64,000 nucleotides of DNA from Flavicella sp965243265. GTDB lineage: Bacteria > Bacteroidota > Bacteroidia > Flavobacteriales > Flavobacteriaceae. Location of the stretch: contig CBDEUL010000002.1 in the NCBI GenBank assembly GCA_965243265.1, forward strand, positions 124,001 through 188,000. The letters are read 5' to 3'. A program made the translations under genes and the position numbers. Shown here piece by piece: positions 27,083-35,109 of the stretch; position 1 is the stretch's first letter; the number at the start of each line of letters is the position of its first letter. Under the pieces are notes generated by a model. The model was not told where the DNA came from and did no database searches. It worked only from the letters and a program-made list of their open reading frames with translations.

Positions 27083-28762
27083 TTAGTATTTATCTGTTAC
27101 ACAACCTTCTGAAGCTGATGCTACTGAACGTGCGTATTTAAATAAAATTCCTTTGTTGTGTTTCAATGCTGGTGTTTGCCAGTTTGCTCTACGTTTTGCT
27201 ATTTCTTCTTCAGATACTTCTAACGTAATTGAATTGTCTTCTGCACTAATTGAAATCTTATCTCCCGTTTCTACCAAACCAATCAATCCTCCTTCTTGTG
27301 CTTCTGGTGTTATGTGCCCTACTACGAATCCATGTGTTCCTCCAGAAAAACGTCCATCAGTAATCAATGCTACTGACTTTCCTAATCCAGCTCCCATAAT
27401 CAATGAAGTTGGTTTTAACATTTCTGGCATTCCTGGTCCTCCTTTTGGTCCTACATAACGGATAACAACTACATCTCCTCTTTCTACTTCTCCGTTTGAA
27501 ATTCCTGTATTTGCAGCTTGCTCTCCATCATATACAACTGCTTTTCCTTCAAACTTTAATCCTTCGTTTCCAGAAATTTTAGCAACTGCTCCTTCTTCTG
27601 CAAGGTTACCGTATAGTATTTGCAAGTTTCCTGATGATTTCAATGCTCTATCTGTAGGGAAAATAACATCTTGATCTTCGAATTCCATTGCTTCTACATC
27701 TGCTAAATTTTCTGCCAATGTTTTTCCTGTAATCGTCATACAGTCTCCATGTAAATATCCATTCTCTAGAAGGTATTTCATAATTGCTGGTGTTCCTCCA
27801 ACTCCATGCACATCTTCCATTAAATATTTTCCAGATGGTTTTAAATCTGCAATTAGCGGTGTTCTATCTGACACTCTTTGGAAATCTTCTAAAGTAAATT
27901 CAACATCTGCTGCATAGGCAATTGCCAAATAATGCAATACGGCATTTGTAGATCCTCCTAAAGCATTTACCAATGCTACTGCATTTTCAATTGACTTTTT
28001 AGTAACAATATCTTTTGGCTTTAAATCCAATTCTAATAAATTTTTCATAGCCAACGCTGTACGCTCTGCTTCTGATAATTTATTTGGATTTTCAGCTGGA
28101 ATAGATGAGTTGTAAGGCAATGCCATTCCCATACATTCTATTGAAGATGCCATTGTATTTGCTGTATACATACCTCCACAAGCTCCTGCTCCTGGAATTG
28201 CCGACTTGATAATTTCTCTATATTCCTTATCGTCAATTTCTCCTGCTACTTTTTGTCCTAATGCTTCAAAGGCAGATACAATATTTAATTTTCTTCCTTT
28301 GTACTTTCCTGATGCAATAGTTCCTCCATACACCATTAATGATGGACGATTTAAACGTAACATTGCAATGATTGCTCCTGGCATATTTTTATCACACCCT
28401 ACTACACCTACCAAACCGTCGTAACTTTGTGCGTTTACAACTGTTTCCATAGAGTCTGCAATAATATCTCTTGATGCTAAAGAGTAATTCATTCCTGAAG
28501 TACCCATAGAAATTCCATCACTTACACCGATTGTGTTAAAGACCAATCCGACTGAACCTGATTTGTTTGCTTCTTTTTTAATTTCAGCTGCTAAATTGTT
28601 CAAATGCATATTACAAGGGTTTCCATCGTAACCTGTACTTGCAATACCAATTTGAGGCTTATTCATGTCTTCATCTGTCAACCCTACTGCATAAAGCATA
28701 GCTTGTGAAGCTGGTTGAGATTCGTCTTGCGTTAACCTTCTACTGTGTTTGTTTAATGACAT
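27083..28762 (-). CDS. ilvD: Dihydroxy-acid dehydratase IlvD
   Basis: An iron-sulfur enzyme that dehydrates dihydroxy acids, the third common step of Val/Ile synthesis. It has 559 residues. Motifs: GVVGCDKNMPGAIIAMLRLN (cluster Cys and Mg region), GAGACGGMYTANTM (cluster Cys), and GRFSGGTHGFVVGHITPEA near the end. It is the first gene of the ilv block, with a promoter element about 72 bases upstream. Confidence 0.97.
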   Translation of the reverse strand: MSLNKHSRRLTQDESQPASQAMLYAVGLTDEDMNKPQIGIASTGYDGNPCNMHLNNLAAEIKKEANKSGSVGLVFNTIGVSDGISMGTSGMNYSLASRDIIADSMETVVNAQSYDGLVGVVGCDKNMPGAIIAMLRLNRPSLMVYGGTIASGKYKGRKLNIVSAFEALGQKVAGEIDDKEYREIIKSAIPGAGACGGMYTANTMASSIECMGMALPYNSSIPAENPNKLSEAERTALAMKNLLELDLKPKDIVTKKSIENAVALVNALGGSTNAVLHYLAIAYAADVEFTLEDFQRVSDRTPLIADLKPSGKYLMEDVHGVGGTPAIMKYLLENGYLHGDCMTITGKTLAENLADVEAMEFEDQDVIFPTDRALKSSGNLQILYGNLAEEGAVAKISGNEGLKFEGKAVVYDGEQAANTGISNGEVERGDVVVIRYVGPKGGPGMPEMLKPTSLIMGAGLGKSVALITDGRFSGGTHGFVVGHITPEAQEGGLIGLVETGDKISISAEDNSITLEVSEEEIAKRRANWQTPALKHNKGILFKYARSVASASEGCVTDKY

Positions 28763-28833
28763 TTTCTACTTAATTTTTTAGTTTTATTCTCTTTTTGAAA
28801 AGACTTTTTTCTGCAAAAAATCAATATACTAAG

Positions 28834-28841
28834 CAAATTTA
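28834..28841 (-). promoter_or_regulatory. Candidate -7 element of the ilvDBN operon (TAAATTTG)
   Basis: A perfect TAnnTTTG match on the minus strand in the 268-base gap between truA and ilvD. The predicted leader of about 65 bases contains no short ORF rich in Ile, Leu or Val. The rest of the gap holds no recognisable gene. Confidence 0.5.
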
Positions 28842-29030
28842 ATACACTCTTCTTTATTTTACTATTTCATTTGTTTTCTTCTACGTTGGTCAACTATCTT
28901 TAAAACACCTCTACCCACTGAAAAACAACAAATTACCCTTCTTTTTCTACAATGATAAACCCTTAAAATTTCTTTTTAAAGGCTAAAAAGCACTCTTTTG
29001 AAATTGTATTTTAAGAAAACAACAATTTGC

Positions 29031-29810
29031 TTAATCAAAATTCACCTCATAAAGCTGAAGTCCTGATGCTGGTGCCAATTCTTTAAGTGTTTTGGAATTG
29101 GGTCTTTCTAAAGTTTCTTTTATAAAATTTAAGTCTACTTTTCCTTCTCCTAATTGAAACAAAACCCCCATCATTAAGCGTACTTGATAACGTAAAAAGC
29201 CCTTGCCTTTTACTCTAAACAAATAACTTTTTTTTGGAAAAAAATTAGCAGAATAAAGGGTGTTTTCTACTATTTCACTTTCTAAAATTTCTCTTTCAAA
29301 ATTTGTGTCTTTTGAGGGCTTGTATGCGTATCTCTGAAAGTTATGAACTCCCCTAAAAAGATTAGCTCCCTGCTGCATTAACTCAATATCTAACTTCTTT
29401 AACTTACCTACCAAAAAAGGTGCACAAAAAGGATGTATTTTTTCTCCAAAAGAAAACAAATAAATGTATTCTTTCGTTTTTGAATTCTGGATAATATTAA
29501 ACTCTTTATCCACTTCTTCTAATGATAAAATTCTAATATCATTAGGCAAGCTTTGGTTCAGCCGCTTCTTTAAAAAATCGGGAGCAACGGGTTCTTCTAA
29601 AAACAATTCAAAAGCAGTTTCATTTGCCGAAACCATTGTATCTGTTCTACTACTACCCAATACTTTAAATTTATCGTGTTCTAACACAAATTTTAAAGTT
29701 CGTTCTATCATTTTTTGAACTGTCTTTACTCCTGGTTGTACTTGCCACCCATGGTATCTAAATCCTAAATACTGAAGCTTTACTAAAAAATAAAATTTTG
29801 TTTTTACCAA
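29031..29810 (-). CDS. truA: tRNA pseudouridine synthase TruA-family (TTG start)
   Basis: Makes pseudouridine at positions 38-40 of tRNA anticodon arms. It has 259 residues with LGFRYHGWQVQPGVKTVQ (15-32), the catalytic block SSRTDTMVSA with Asp57, and the C-terminal LVGKLKKLD, YQVRLMMGVLFQLG region. The active-site block differs from the usual RTDxGVHA, as in other Bacteroidota TruA-like proteins. No ATG is available: the frame begins at TTG 29810, one base after the stop of the upstream gene, which implies coupled translation. Confidence 0.88.
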   Translation of the reverse strand: MVKTKFYFLVKLQYLGFRYHGWQVQPGVKTVQKMIERTLKFVLEHDKFKVLGSSRTDTMVSANETAFELFLEEPVAPDFLKKRLNQSLPNDIRILSLEEVDKEFNIIQNSKTKEYIYLFSFGEKIHPFCAPFLVGKLKKLDIELMQQGANLFRGVHNFQRYAYKPSKDTNFEREILESEIVENTLYSANFFPKKSYLFRVKGKGFLRYQVRLMMGVLFQLGEGKVDLNFIKETLERPNSKTLKELAPASGLQLYEVNFD

Positions 29811-29811
29811 A

Positions 29812-31350
29812 CTATCTGTTTCTCATTTTTCGCTTTACCACTTCTTCTACAGGAATCCCTTCAATATTAGATTCTAACCAAGAAAGAATGTCTAAATACA
29901 AGAAGGCTCTTTTTTCATAAGGATGGTCTTCAAACTCTTTTAATTCAGCATACAAACGTTTGAATGCATCTTTTAATTCGTGTGGATATAGGGATGATAA
30001 ATTCCTCAAGAATTTGATCATTTTTCGCTGTACATCGTATAAGTTATCCATTTTTAATAAAAACTTATAGGTAGATTTTATCAACTCATCAATATGCTGA
30101 TCGTTTCCTGATTCATAATGAGCTACCAGATTTAAAACTCTTGTATAACAGAGTAAATCTTCTCGCATTTTTAAATCTTTGTTTTGAATAATTTTATTCA
30201 AATACAAGATACAATTGTCATAATCACCTGCACCAAAATACATACACCCAATTTTGTAATAAAACAGCATCACATGGTGTTCGTCTATCTTTTTACCAAA
30301 CTTCTTTATTTGTTCTAGTACTTCTGGTATAAATACCGTTCCTTTTACAAACTCACCTTCTAAATAGTAAAGGTTTATTTTATGTTGACATAAATACAAG
30401 TTAGAAAGTACCTGCGTATTTTCATTCATAAAAAAACGTTGGTACTCTATAGAATCTTCTAAAGCAATCAATGTTTCATTAAACTTGTAGGTTTGCTGTA
30501 AATAAAACAACGATTCTAACGAATAATTTACCGCTTTTAAATAGAATACTGGATGCAGTTGTTTCATATCTGCATACTCATCAAACAGCGCTACTAATTT
30601 TTGAGAATATCTATAACATGATAAAAAATCTTGCGTAATAAACCCGTACCACAATTTGGATTGATACAGAAACATTTTCCCTGTAAATCCTAACGTTGAA
30701 AACTCATATTTGGGCAATCTTCCTGCATAGTAATCGTGTACTGTTTTAAAATCAGTATCGTTCCGAACATAGCCATACTTTAAAAACCAACTATACAACT
30801 GTAATGATAGGTTTGAAAGCTTGCTAACCACCACATTTTTTAAACTGATATTCTTAGCCTCTACAGCCAATGTATCGGCTCTATCGCTCATACTCCTTGT
30901 GATGTACTGTGATTCTATTACCTTTTCTAACTCAATAAGCTCATATGCCAACGTATTTTCTTCTTTATTGAGTGCTATATTTTTAGCTTTTTCTAAAACC
31001 TTTAGACTTTGTTTGTACAAACCTTTGTTATACAAAATTGTAGCAAAATCTAATTGTTCTCTAATCTGTGTTCTTGAATTTTGGTGTATCGGACTCAAAC
31101 GTAAACTCACCAAAATTTGCTTGTATAAATGTGCTTTAGAATTTGAGAGCTGCTGTTTTTTAATATTGGTTTTTTTCAAAATCAATTGCTCGTCATATGC
31201 ATCCATTTTATCCAACACAGTAAACAATGCCATAAAATTAGCTTGCGCATTACCTCCTAATCGTCCTGCATACAATTTAAATTGTCGTTTTTCCGATTTA
31301 GACAATGATTTTATTAATAAAAAAAGTGAGTCTTTTTGATCTACCGCCAT
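29812..31350 (-). CDS. Uncharacterised helical-repeat protein of Flavobacteriaceae
   Basis: A 512-residue soluble, largely alpha-helical protein starting MAVDQKDSLFLLIKSLSKSEKRQF, with the SLSKSEKRxFKL pattern at its head. The middle resembles TPR-like helical pairs (for example LYKQSLKVLEKAKNIALNKEE, written here as one helix-turn-helix unit). No enzymatic motif or membrane segment. It forms a two-gene unit with truA. I recall this as a conserved flavobacterial protein of unknown function; no function is proposed. Confidence 0.75.
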   Translation of the reverse strand: MAVDQKDSLFLLIKSLSKSEKRQFKLYAGRLGGNAQANFMALFTVLDKMDAYDEQLILKKTNIKKQQLSNSKAHLYKQILVSLRLSPIHQNSRTQIREQLDFATILYNKGLYKQSLKVLEKAKNIALNKEENTLAYELIELEKVIESQYITRSMSDRADTLAVEAKNISLKNVVVSKLSNLSLQLYSWFLKYGYVRNDTDFKTVHDYYAGRLPKYEFSTLGFTGKMFLYQSKLWYGFITQDFLSCYRYSQKLVALFDEYADMKQLHPVFYLKAVNYSLESLFYLQQTYKFNETLIALEDSIEYQRFFMNENTQVLSNLYLCQHKINLYYLEGEFVKGTVFIPEVLEQIKKFGKKIDEHHVMLFYYKIGCMYFGAGDYDNCILYLNKIIQNKDLKMREDLLCYTRVLNLVAHYESGNDQHIDELIKSTYKFLLKMDNLYDVQRKMIKFLRNLSSLYPHELKDAFKRLYAELKEFEDHPYEKRAFLYLDILSWLESNIEGIPVEEVVKRKMRNR

Positions 31351-31701
31351 TCCTTTTAAAATTATCTCTTAAAACAAAACTCTTTAACTATCTATTCTCT
31401 AAGAGAATCGTTAAAAATGTTTAAGAAATTAAACACCAAATCAAAATTGCTAAAAAAAAATGAATTAAGACTTCTTTACTTCCAAAAAGAATCAACTTTC
31501 AGTCCCTGCTATTTTAAAAGTAATTTCACATTTAATTACTCCTGTAGACATCGTAACCAAAAACACCATAAAACACTGTAAAACAATACTATAAAATTAT
31601 ATTTTTAAATATTGAATACAGTAATAAATCCAACAAATACAATTATATTTAATATAAAGCTCCTATTTTTGATAGTTGTTAACAGTAAAACTAAAGATTC
31701 G
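31351..31701. other. Divergent intergenic region before leuA
   Basis: This 351-base AT-rich gap separates the helical-repeat gene (minus) and leuA (plus). It holds a 15-base inverted repeat (ATTCTC-TAA-GAGAAT, 31394-31408) and the leuA promoter element at 31664. No RNA gene or ORF with coding character was found. An in-frame upstream extension of leuA from a TTG at 31612 contains the promoter, so it is not regarded as coding. Confidence 0.6.
31664..31671 (+). promoter_or_regulatory. Promoter -7 element of leuA (TATTTTTG)
   Basis: A perfect TAnnTTTG match, 30 bases before the leuA ATG at 31702. Confidence 0.55.
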
Positions 31702-32862
31702 ATGAGTAATAATCATGTTCAAATTTTTGACACAACTTTAAGAGACGGAGAGCAAGTACCTGGTTGTAAATTAAATACATCTCAAAAATTAATCATAGCG
31801 GAAAGGCTTGATCTTTTAGGTGTTGACATTATTGAAGCTGGTTTTCCTGTTTCTAGTCCTGGTGATTTTAAATCTGTTGAAGAGATTGCTAAATTGGTTA
31901 AAAACGCATCTGTATGTGGGTTAACCAGAGCACATGAAAATGATATTAAAGTTGCTGCAGACGCTTTAAAACATGCTAAAAAACCAAGAATCCATACAGG
32001 TATTGGTACTTCTGAATCTCATATTAAATTTAAGTTCAACTCAACTCCCGAAAAAATTATTGAAAGAGCTCAAGCAGCTGTAAAATATGCAAAAGGGTTT
32101 GTTGAAGATATTGAGTTTTATGCTGAAGATGCTGGAAGAACAGATAATGAGTATTTAGCACGTGTGTGTGAAGCTGTTATCAAATCTGGAGCTACAGTTT
32201 TAAATATTCCTGATACTACAGGATACTGTTTACCTGAAGAATACGGAGCAAAAATTAAATACCTTAAAGAAAACGTTAAGGGTATCGAAAACGTAATTTT
32301 ATCTTGTCACTGTCATAATGATTTAGGAATGGCTACTGCAAATGCAGTATCTGGAGCTATTAACGGTGCTAGACAAATTGAATGTACTATTAACGGAATT
32401 GGAGAACGTGCAGGAAACACTGCTTTGGAAGAAGTAGTAATGATCTTTAAACAACATCCAGACTTGAACTTATTTACAAACGTAAACAGTAAATTACTTC
32501 ACAGTACAAGTCAGTTGGTACAAGAGCATATGGGAATGTATGTACAACCAAACAAAGCGGTAGTTGGAGACAATGCTTTTGCACACAGTTCTGGTATTCA
32601 CCAAGACGGTGTGATTAAAAACCGTGAAACATACGAAATTATGGACCCTGCTGATGTAGGTGTTACAGAATCTTCAATTGTTTTAACTGCCAGAAGTGGT
32701 AGAGCCGCATTGGCATACAGATTGAAAAATACAGGATATGAGTTAACTAAAATACAGTTGGACGAAGCATACCCTGAGTTTTTAAAGTTTGCTGACACCA
32801 AGAAAGAAATCAATGATGAAGATTTACATATCTTAATGGAAAAGTGCAATATAAAAGCATAA
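31702..32862 (+). CDS. leuA: 2-isopropylmalate synthase LeuA, short form without regulatory domain
   Basis: Condenses acetyl-CoA with 2-oxoisovalerate, the first committed step to leucine. It has 386 residues from the ATG at 31702. HMGL-like TIM barrel: FDTTLRDGEQVPG (catalytic Arg/Asp), GIGTSESHI, SCHCHNDLGMATANA (metal His pair), NGIGERAGNTALEEV, and HSSGIHQDGV. The C-terminal allosteric LeuA dimer domain of about 120 residues is absent. leuB, leuC and leuD are not in the window. Homocitrate or citramalate synthase are alternatives, but the barrel motifs favour LeuA. Confidence 0.88.
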   Translation: MSNNHVQIFDTTLRDGEQVPGCKLNTSQKLIIAERLDLLGVDIIEAGFPVSSPGDFKSVEEIAKLVKNASVCGLTRAHENDIKVAADALKHAKKPRIHTGIGTSESHIKFKFNSTPEKIIERAQAAVKYAKGFVEDIEFYAEDAGRTDNEYLARVCEAVIKSGATVLNIPDTTGYCLPEEYGAKIKYLKENVKGIENVILSCHCHNDLGMATANAVSGAINGARQIECTINGIGERAGNTALEEVVMIFKQHPDLNLFTNVNSKLLHSTSQLVQEHMGMYVQPNKAVVGDNAFAHSSGIHQDGVIKNRETYEIMDPADVGVTESSIVLTARSGRAALAYRLKNTGYELTKIQLDEAYPEFLKFADTKKEINDEDLHILMEKCNIKA

Positions 32863-32884
32863 ATTCTATTTTCATAAATTATTG

Positions 32885-32916
32885 AAAGCCTCATGATTTT
32901 TCATGAGGCTTTTTTA
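32885..32916 (+). terminator. Terminator after leuA
   Basis: A 12-bp perfect stem (32885-32896 with 32901-32912), a TTTT loop and a T-run to 32916. Confidence 0.9.
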
Positions 32917-32947
32917 TTCCTTGTAAGTATTGCTATAATTACTCGAC

Positions 32948-32978
32948 TTGAATACTATAGGTAACTTTAGTACCTTTG
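32948..32978 (+). promoter_or_regulatory. Promoter of the cysteine unit (TTG-N20-TACCTTTG)
   Basis: A -33-like TTG at 32948-32950 and a perfect -7 element TACCTTTG at 32971-32978, 20 bases apart, the classical Bacteroidota arrangement. The expected transcript start, near 32985, is about 20 bases before the leader ORF and about 145 bases before cysE, so a long leader is transcribed. Confidence 0.72.
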
Positions 32979-33003
32979 TTTTATACCTTTTATAGAAACA
33001 ACA

Positions 33004-33087
33004 ATGTCTACATTAAAACAACAAAACTCTTATCGTTTTCTATCCCTGTTTTCTTTACAAAAATGTTGTTGCTATTTCTATAAATAA
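33004..33087 (+). CDS. Putative 27-residue leader peptide with Cys-Cys-Cys upstream of cysE
   Basis: An ATG-initiated ORF of 27 codons between the promoter and cysE. It ends QKCCCYFYK then TAA, with codons TGT TGT TGC at 33064-33072 (residues 21-23). Three consecutive Cys codons in a short ORF in front of the cysteine-biosynthesis gene cysE is the layout expected of a cysteine-sensing leader, in which ribosomes pause when Cys-tRNA is scarce. The ACAACA just before the ATG, and another inside the early codons, could pair with the TGTTGT of the Cys codons. No intrinsic terminator is seen between leader and cysE, so control may act on cysE translation. Function is inference. Confidence 0.6.
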   Translation: MSTLKQQNSYRFLSLFSLQKCCCYFYK

Positions 33088-33130
33088 CTTACTTTTAATC
33101 CTTTCAATTTAACATAACACTGCTGTAATC

Positions 33131-33922
33131 ATGACAAAAGATCTGATTATTAAAAATATTGGTTTACTAAAAAACCATACTTCTATTAACTACGGAATCA
33201 AAACAAAAACAGAAGCTTTTACAGAAAAACTTTTTTATACTTTATTTGATTCCAATGCTCCTCTTGAAAAGAGTATTGACGAATTGGAAATTCTCTTCAG
33301 AGAAATAGCTATGATTGCTTGTAAAAAGCCAGAAGAATTGTGCTGCTCTATCTGGGATAAATTTGTTTCTAAACTCCCAGAAATTCTTAAGAAATTAAGT
33401 CAGGATGCTCTTTATATTTTAGAAAATGATCCTGCTTCAAACGACATTGAAGAAGTTTATTTAGCATACCCTGGTTTTTACGCCATTGCTATTTACAGAT
33501 TAAGTCATGAACTGTATTTATTAGACATGCCTTTATTTTCTCGATTAATGAGCGAATATGCTCATAGAATTACGGGTACCGATATTCATGCAGGTGCCAC
33601 TATTGATTCTCCTTTCTTTATTGATCATGCTACCGGAATTGTAATTGGAGAAACAGCTACAATTGCCAAATACGTTAAAATATACCAAGGGGTTACTTTA
33701 GGGGCATTAAGTGTTAGTAAAGACATGAAAAACAACAAAAGGCATCCTACCGTTGAAGAACATGTTTGTATTTATGCAAATGCAACTATTTTAGGTGGTG
33801 AAACCATTATTGGAAAAAATAGTATTGTTGGAGGTAACTCATGGGTTACACGCTCTACTCCTGAAAACTCCGTTGTTTTAAACACCACTACAACTGAAGT
33901 AAAAATTAAAGAGAAAAAGTAA
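33131..33922 (+). CDS. cysE: Serine O-acetyltransferase CysE/EpsC type
   Basis: Acetylates serine with acetyl-CoA, the first step to cysteine. It has 263 residues: an N-terminal helical domain (about 1-130) and a left-handed beta-helix built from hexapeptide repeats (about 150-250). Motifs: YRLSHELYLLDMP, TGTDIHAGATIDSPFFIDHATGIVIGETA with the active-site His, and YQGVTLGALS. The end is VKIKEKK, without the C-terminal Ile seen in classical CysE that docks into the CysK active site. An octamer array starts three bases after the stop. Confidence 0.94.
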   Translation: MTKDLIIKNIGLLKNHTSINYGIKTKTEAFTEKLFYTLFDSNAPLEKSIDELEILFREIAMIACKKPEELCCSIWDKFVSKLPEILKKLSQDALYILENDPASNDIEEVYLAYPGFYAIAIYRLSHELYLLDMPLFSRLMSEYAHRITGTDIHAGATIDSPFFIDHATGIVIGETATIAKYVKIYQGVTLGALSVSKDMKNNKRHPTVEEHVCIYANATILGGETIIGKNSIVGGNSWVTRSTPENSVVLNTTTTEVKIKEKK

Positions 33923-33925
33923 AAA

Positions 33926-34071
33926 CAGTTAGGCAGTTAGGCAGTTAGGCAGTTAGGCAGTTAGGCAGTTAGGCAGTTAGGCAGTTAGGCAGTTAGGCAG
34001 TTAGGCAGTTAGGCAGTTAGGCAGTTAGGCAGTTAGGCAGTTAGGCAGTTAGGCAGTTAGGCAGTTAGGCA
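33926..34071. repeat. Tandem repeat: 18 perfect copies of an 8-bp unit (CAGTTAGG)
   Basis: From 33926 to 34069 the unit CAGTTAGG is repeated 18 times without a mismatch (144 bases), followed by a partial CA. It fills most of the 177-base gap between cysE and cysM and ends 29 bases before the cysM ATG. Perfect identity suggests active slipped-strand copying. Reading frames through it have no coding character. It is G-richer than its surroundings. Confidence 0.98.
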
Positions 34072-34099
34072 AAATTACAATTTTAGAAAAAAGAAAATT

Positions 34100-34987
34100 A
34101 TGAAACCTCAAAAACTAGTCAACCTTATAGGAAATACACCTTTGGTTGAAACCGTTAACTTGGTAAAAAATAAAAATGTAAAACTACTTTTAAAGCTCGA
34201 AGGAAACAATCCTGGAGGAAGCGTAAAAGACCGTGCTGCTTACAATATGATTGTATCTGCACTAGAAAGAGGAGACATTAAAAAAGGAGATAAATTAATT
34301 GAGGCTACCAGTGGAAATACAGGAATTGCTTTGGCAATGATTGCCCAATTGTTAAATATTGACATAGAACTGGTATTGCCAGAAAACTCTACCAAAGAGC
34401 GTACACAAACCATGCGTGCTTATGGAGCTAAAGTTACTTTAACCTCTGCTGACACAGGGATTATTGGTTCGCGTGATTATGCCGATAAAAAAGTAGCGGA
34501 AGGGGGTTATGTAATGCTCAATCAATTTGCCAATGATGACAACTGGAAAGCGCATTACAAAACTACAGGACCTGAAATTTGGAACGACACCGAAGGTACT
34601 ATTACTCATTTTGTATCTGCCATGGGAACTACAGGAACCATTATGGGGACTTCTACTTATTTAAAAGAAAAAAACAAAGCCATAGAAATTGTAGGTGCAC
34701 ATCCTAGCGATGGTTCTAAAATACCTGGAATTAGAAAATGGCCCGAAGAATATTTACCAAAAATATTTGACCGTTCTAAAGTTGATACTGTTTTAGAGGT
34801 TAGTGAAGCTGAAGCGCGTGAAATGACAAAACGCCTAGCTAAAGAGGAAGGTATATTTGCAGGGATGAGTAGTGGCGGTTCTGTTGCTACTGCTGTAAAA
34901 ATTGCCAACTCATTAGAATCTGGTGTTGTGGTTGCTGTTATTTGCGACCGAGGTGATCGTTATCTATCTTCTGATTTATTTGATTAA
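34100..34987 (+). CDS. cysM: Cysteine synthase, CysM (B) type
   Basis: A PLP enzyme forming cysteine from O-acetylserine and sulfide (or thiosulfate). It has 295 residues. PLP Lys43 in NPGGSVKDRAA; ATSGNTGIALAM (substrate loop); MGTTGTIMGTSTYL (phosphate loop). The late block HPSDGSKIPGIRKWP followed by EEYLPKIFD is the pattern that separates CysM from CysK. It lies in the same direction as cysE with only the repeat array between, and probably belongs to the same operon. Confidence 0.92.
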   Translation: MKPQKLVNLIGNTPLVETVNLVKNKNVKLLLKLEGNNPGGSVKDRAAYNMIVSALERGDIKKGDKLIEATSGNTGIALAMIAQLLNIDIELVLPENSTKERTQTMRAYGAKVTLTSADTGIIGSRDYADKKVAEGGYVMLNQFANDDNWKAHYKTTGPEIWNDTEGTITHFVSAMGTTGTIMGTSTYLKEKNKAIEIVGAHPSDGSKIPGIRKWPEEYLPKIFDRSKVDTVLEVSEAEAREMTKRLAKEEGIFAGMSSGGSVATAVKIANSLESGVVVAVICDRGDRYLSSDLFD

Positions 34988-35010
34988 AAAAAAGTATTGA
35001 AATAATTTAC

Positions 35011-35045
35011 AAGTCCAATTGGAAGTACTCCAGTTGGACTTTTTG
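35011..35045 (+). terminator. Terminator after cysM
   Basis: A 12-bp stem (35011-35022 with 35030-35041, one G-T pair), a 7-nt loop and a T-run, 23 bases after the cysM stop. Confidence 0.82.
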
Positions 35046-35109
35046 TTTTACAACATATCCTCCCTCGAAAGAAATATGCTTATCTTGTTATTTCTAAAAT
35101 CAACAAACC

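Noticed and set aside
28763..29030. Leader peptide or T-box-like element before ilvD
   Set aside because: No short ORF with Ile/Val/Leu codons and no stable hairpin with T-run was found on the minus strand.
31612..31701. Thirty-residue N-terminal extension of LeuA, rich in Ile/Leu/Val, considered as a branched-chain leader peptide
   Set aside because: It has no own stop, is in frame with leuA, begins at TTG and contains the likely promoter. The hydrophobic composition is expected from AT-rich sequence.
33926..34071. Octamer array as a CRISPR or telomere-like structure (TTAGGC is a known telomere unit)
   Set aside because: There are no spacers between units and it lies inside an operon, so it is a simple tandem repeat.
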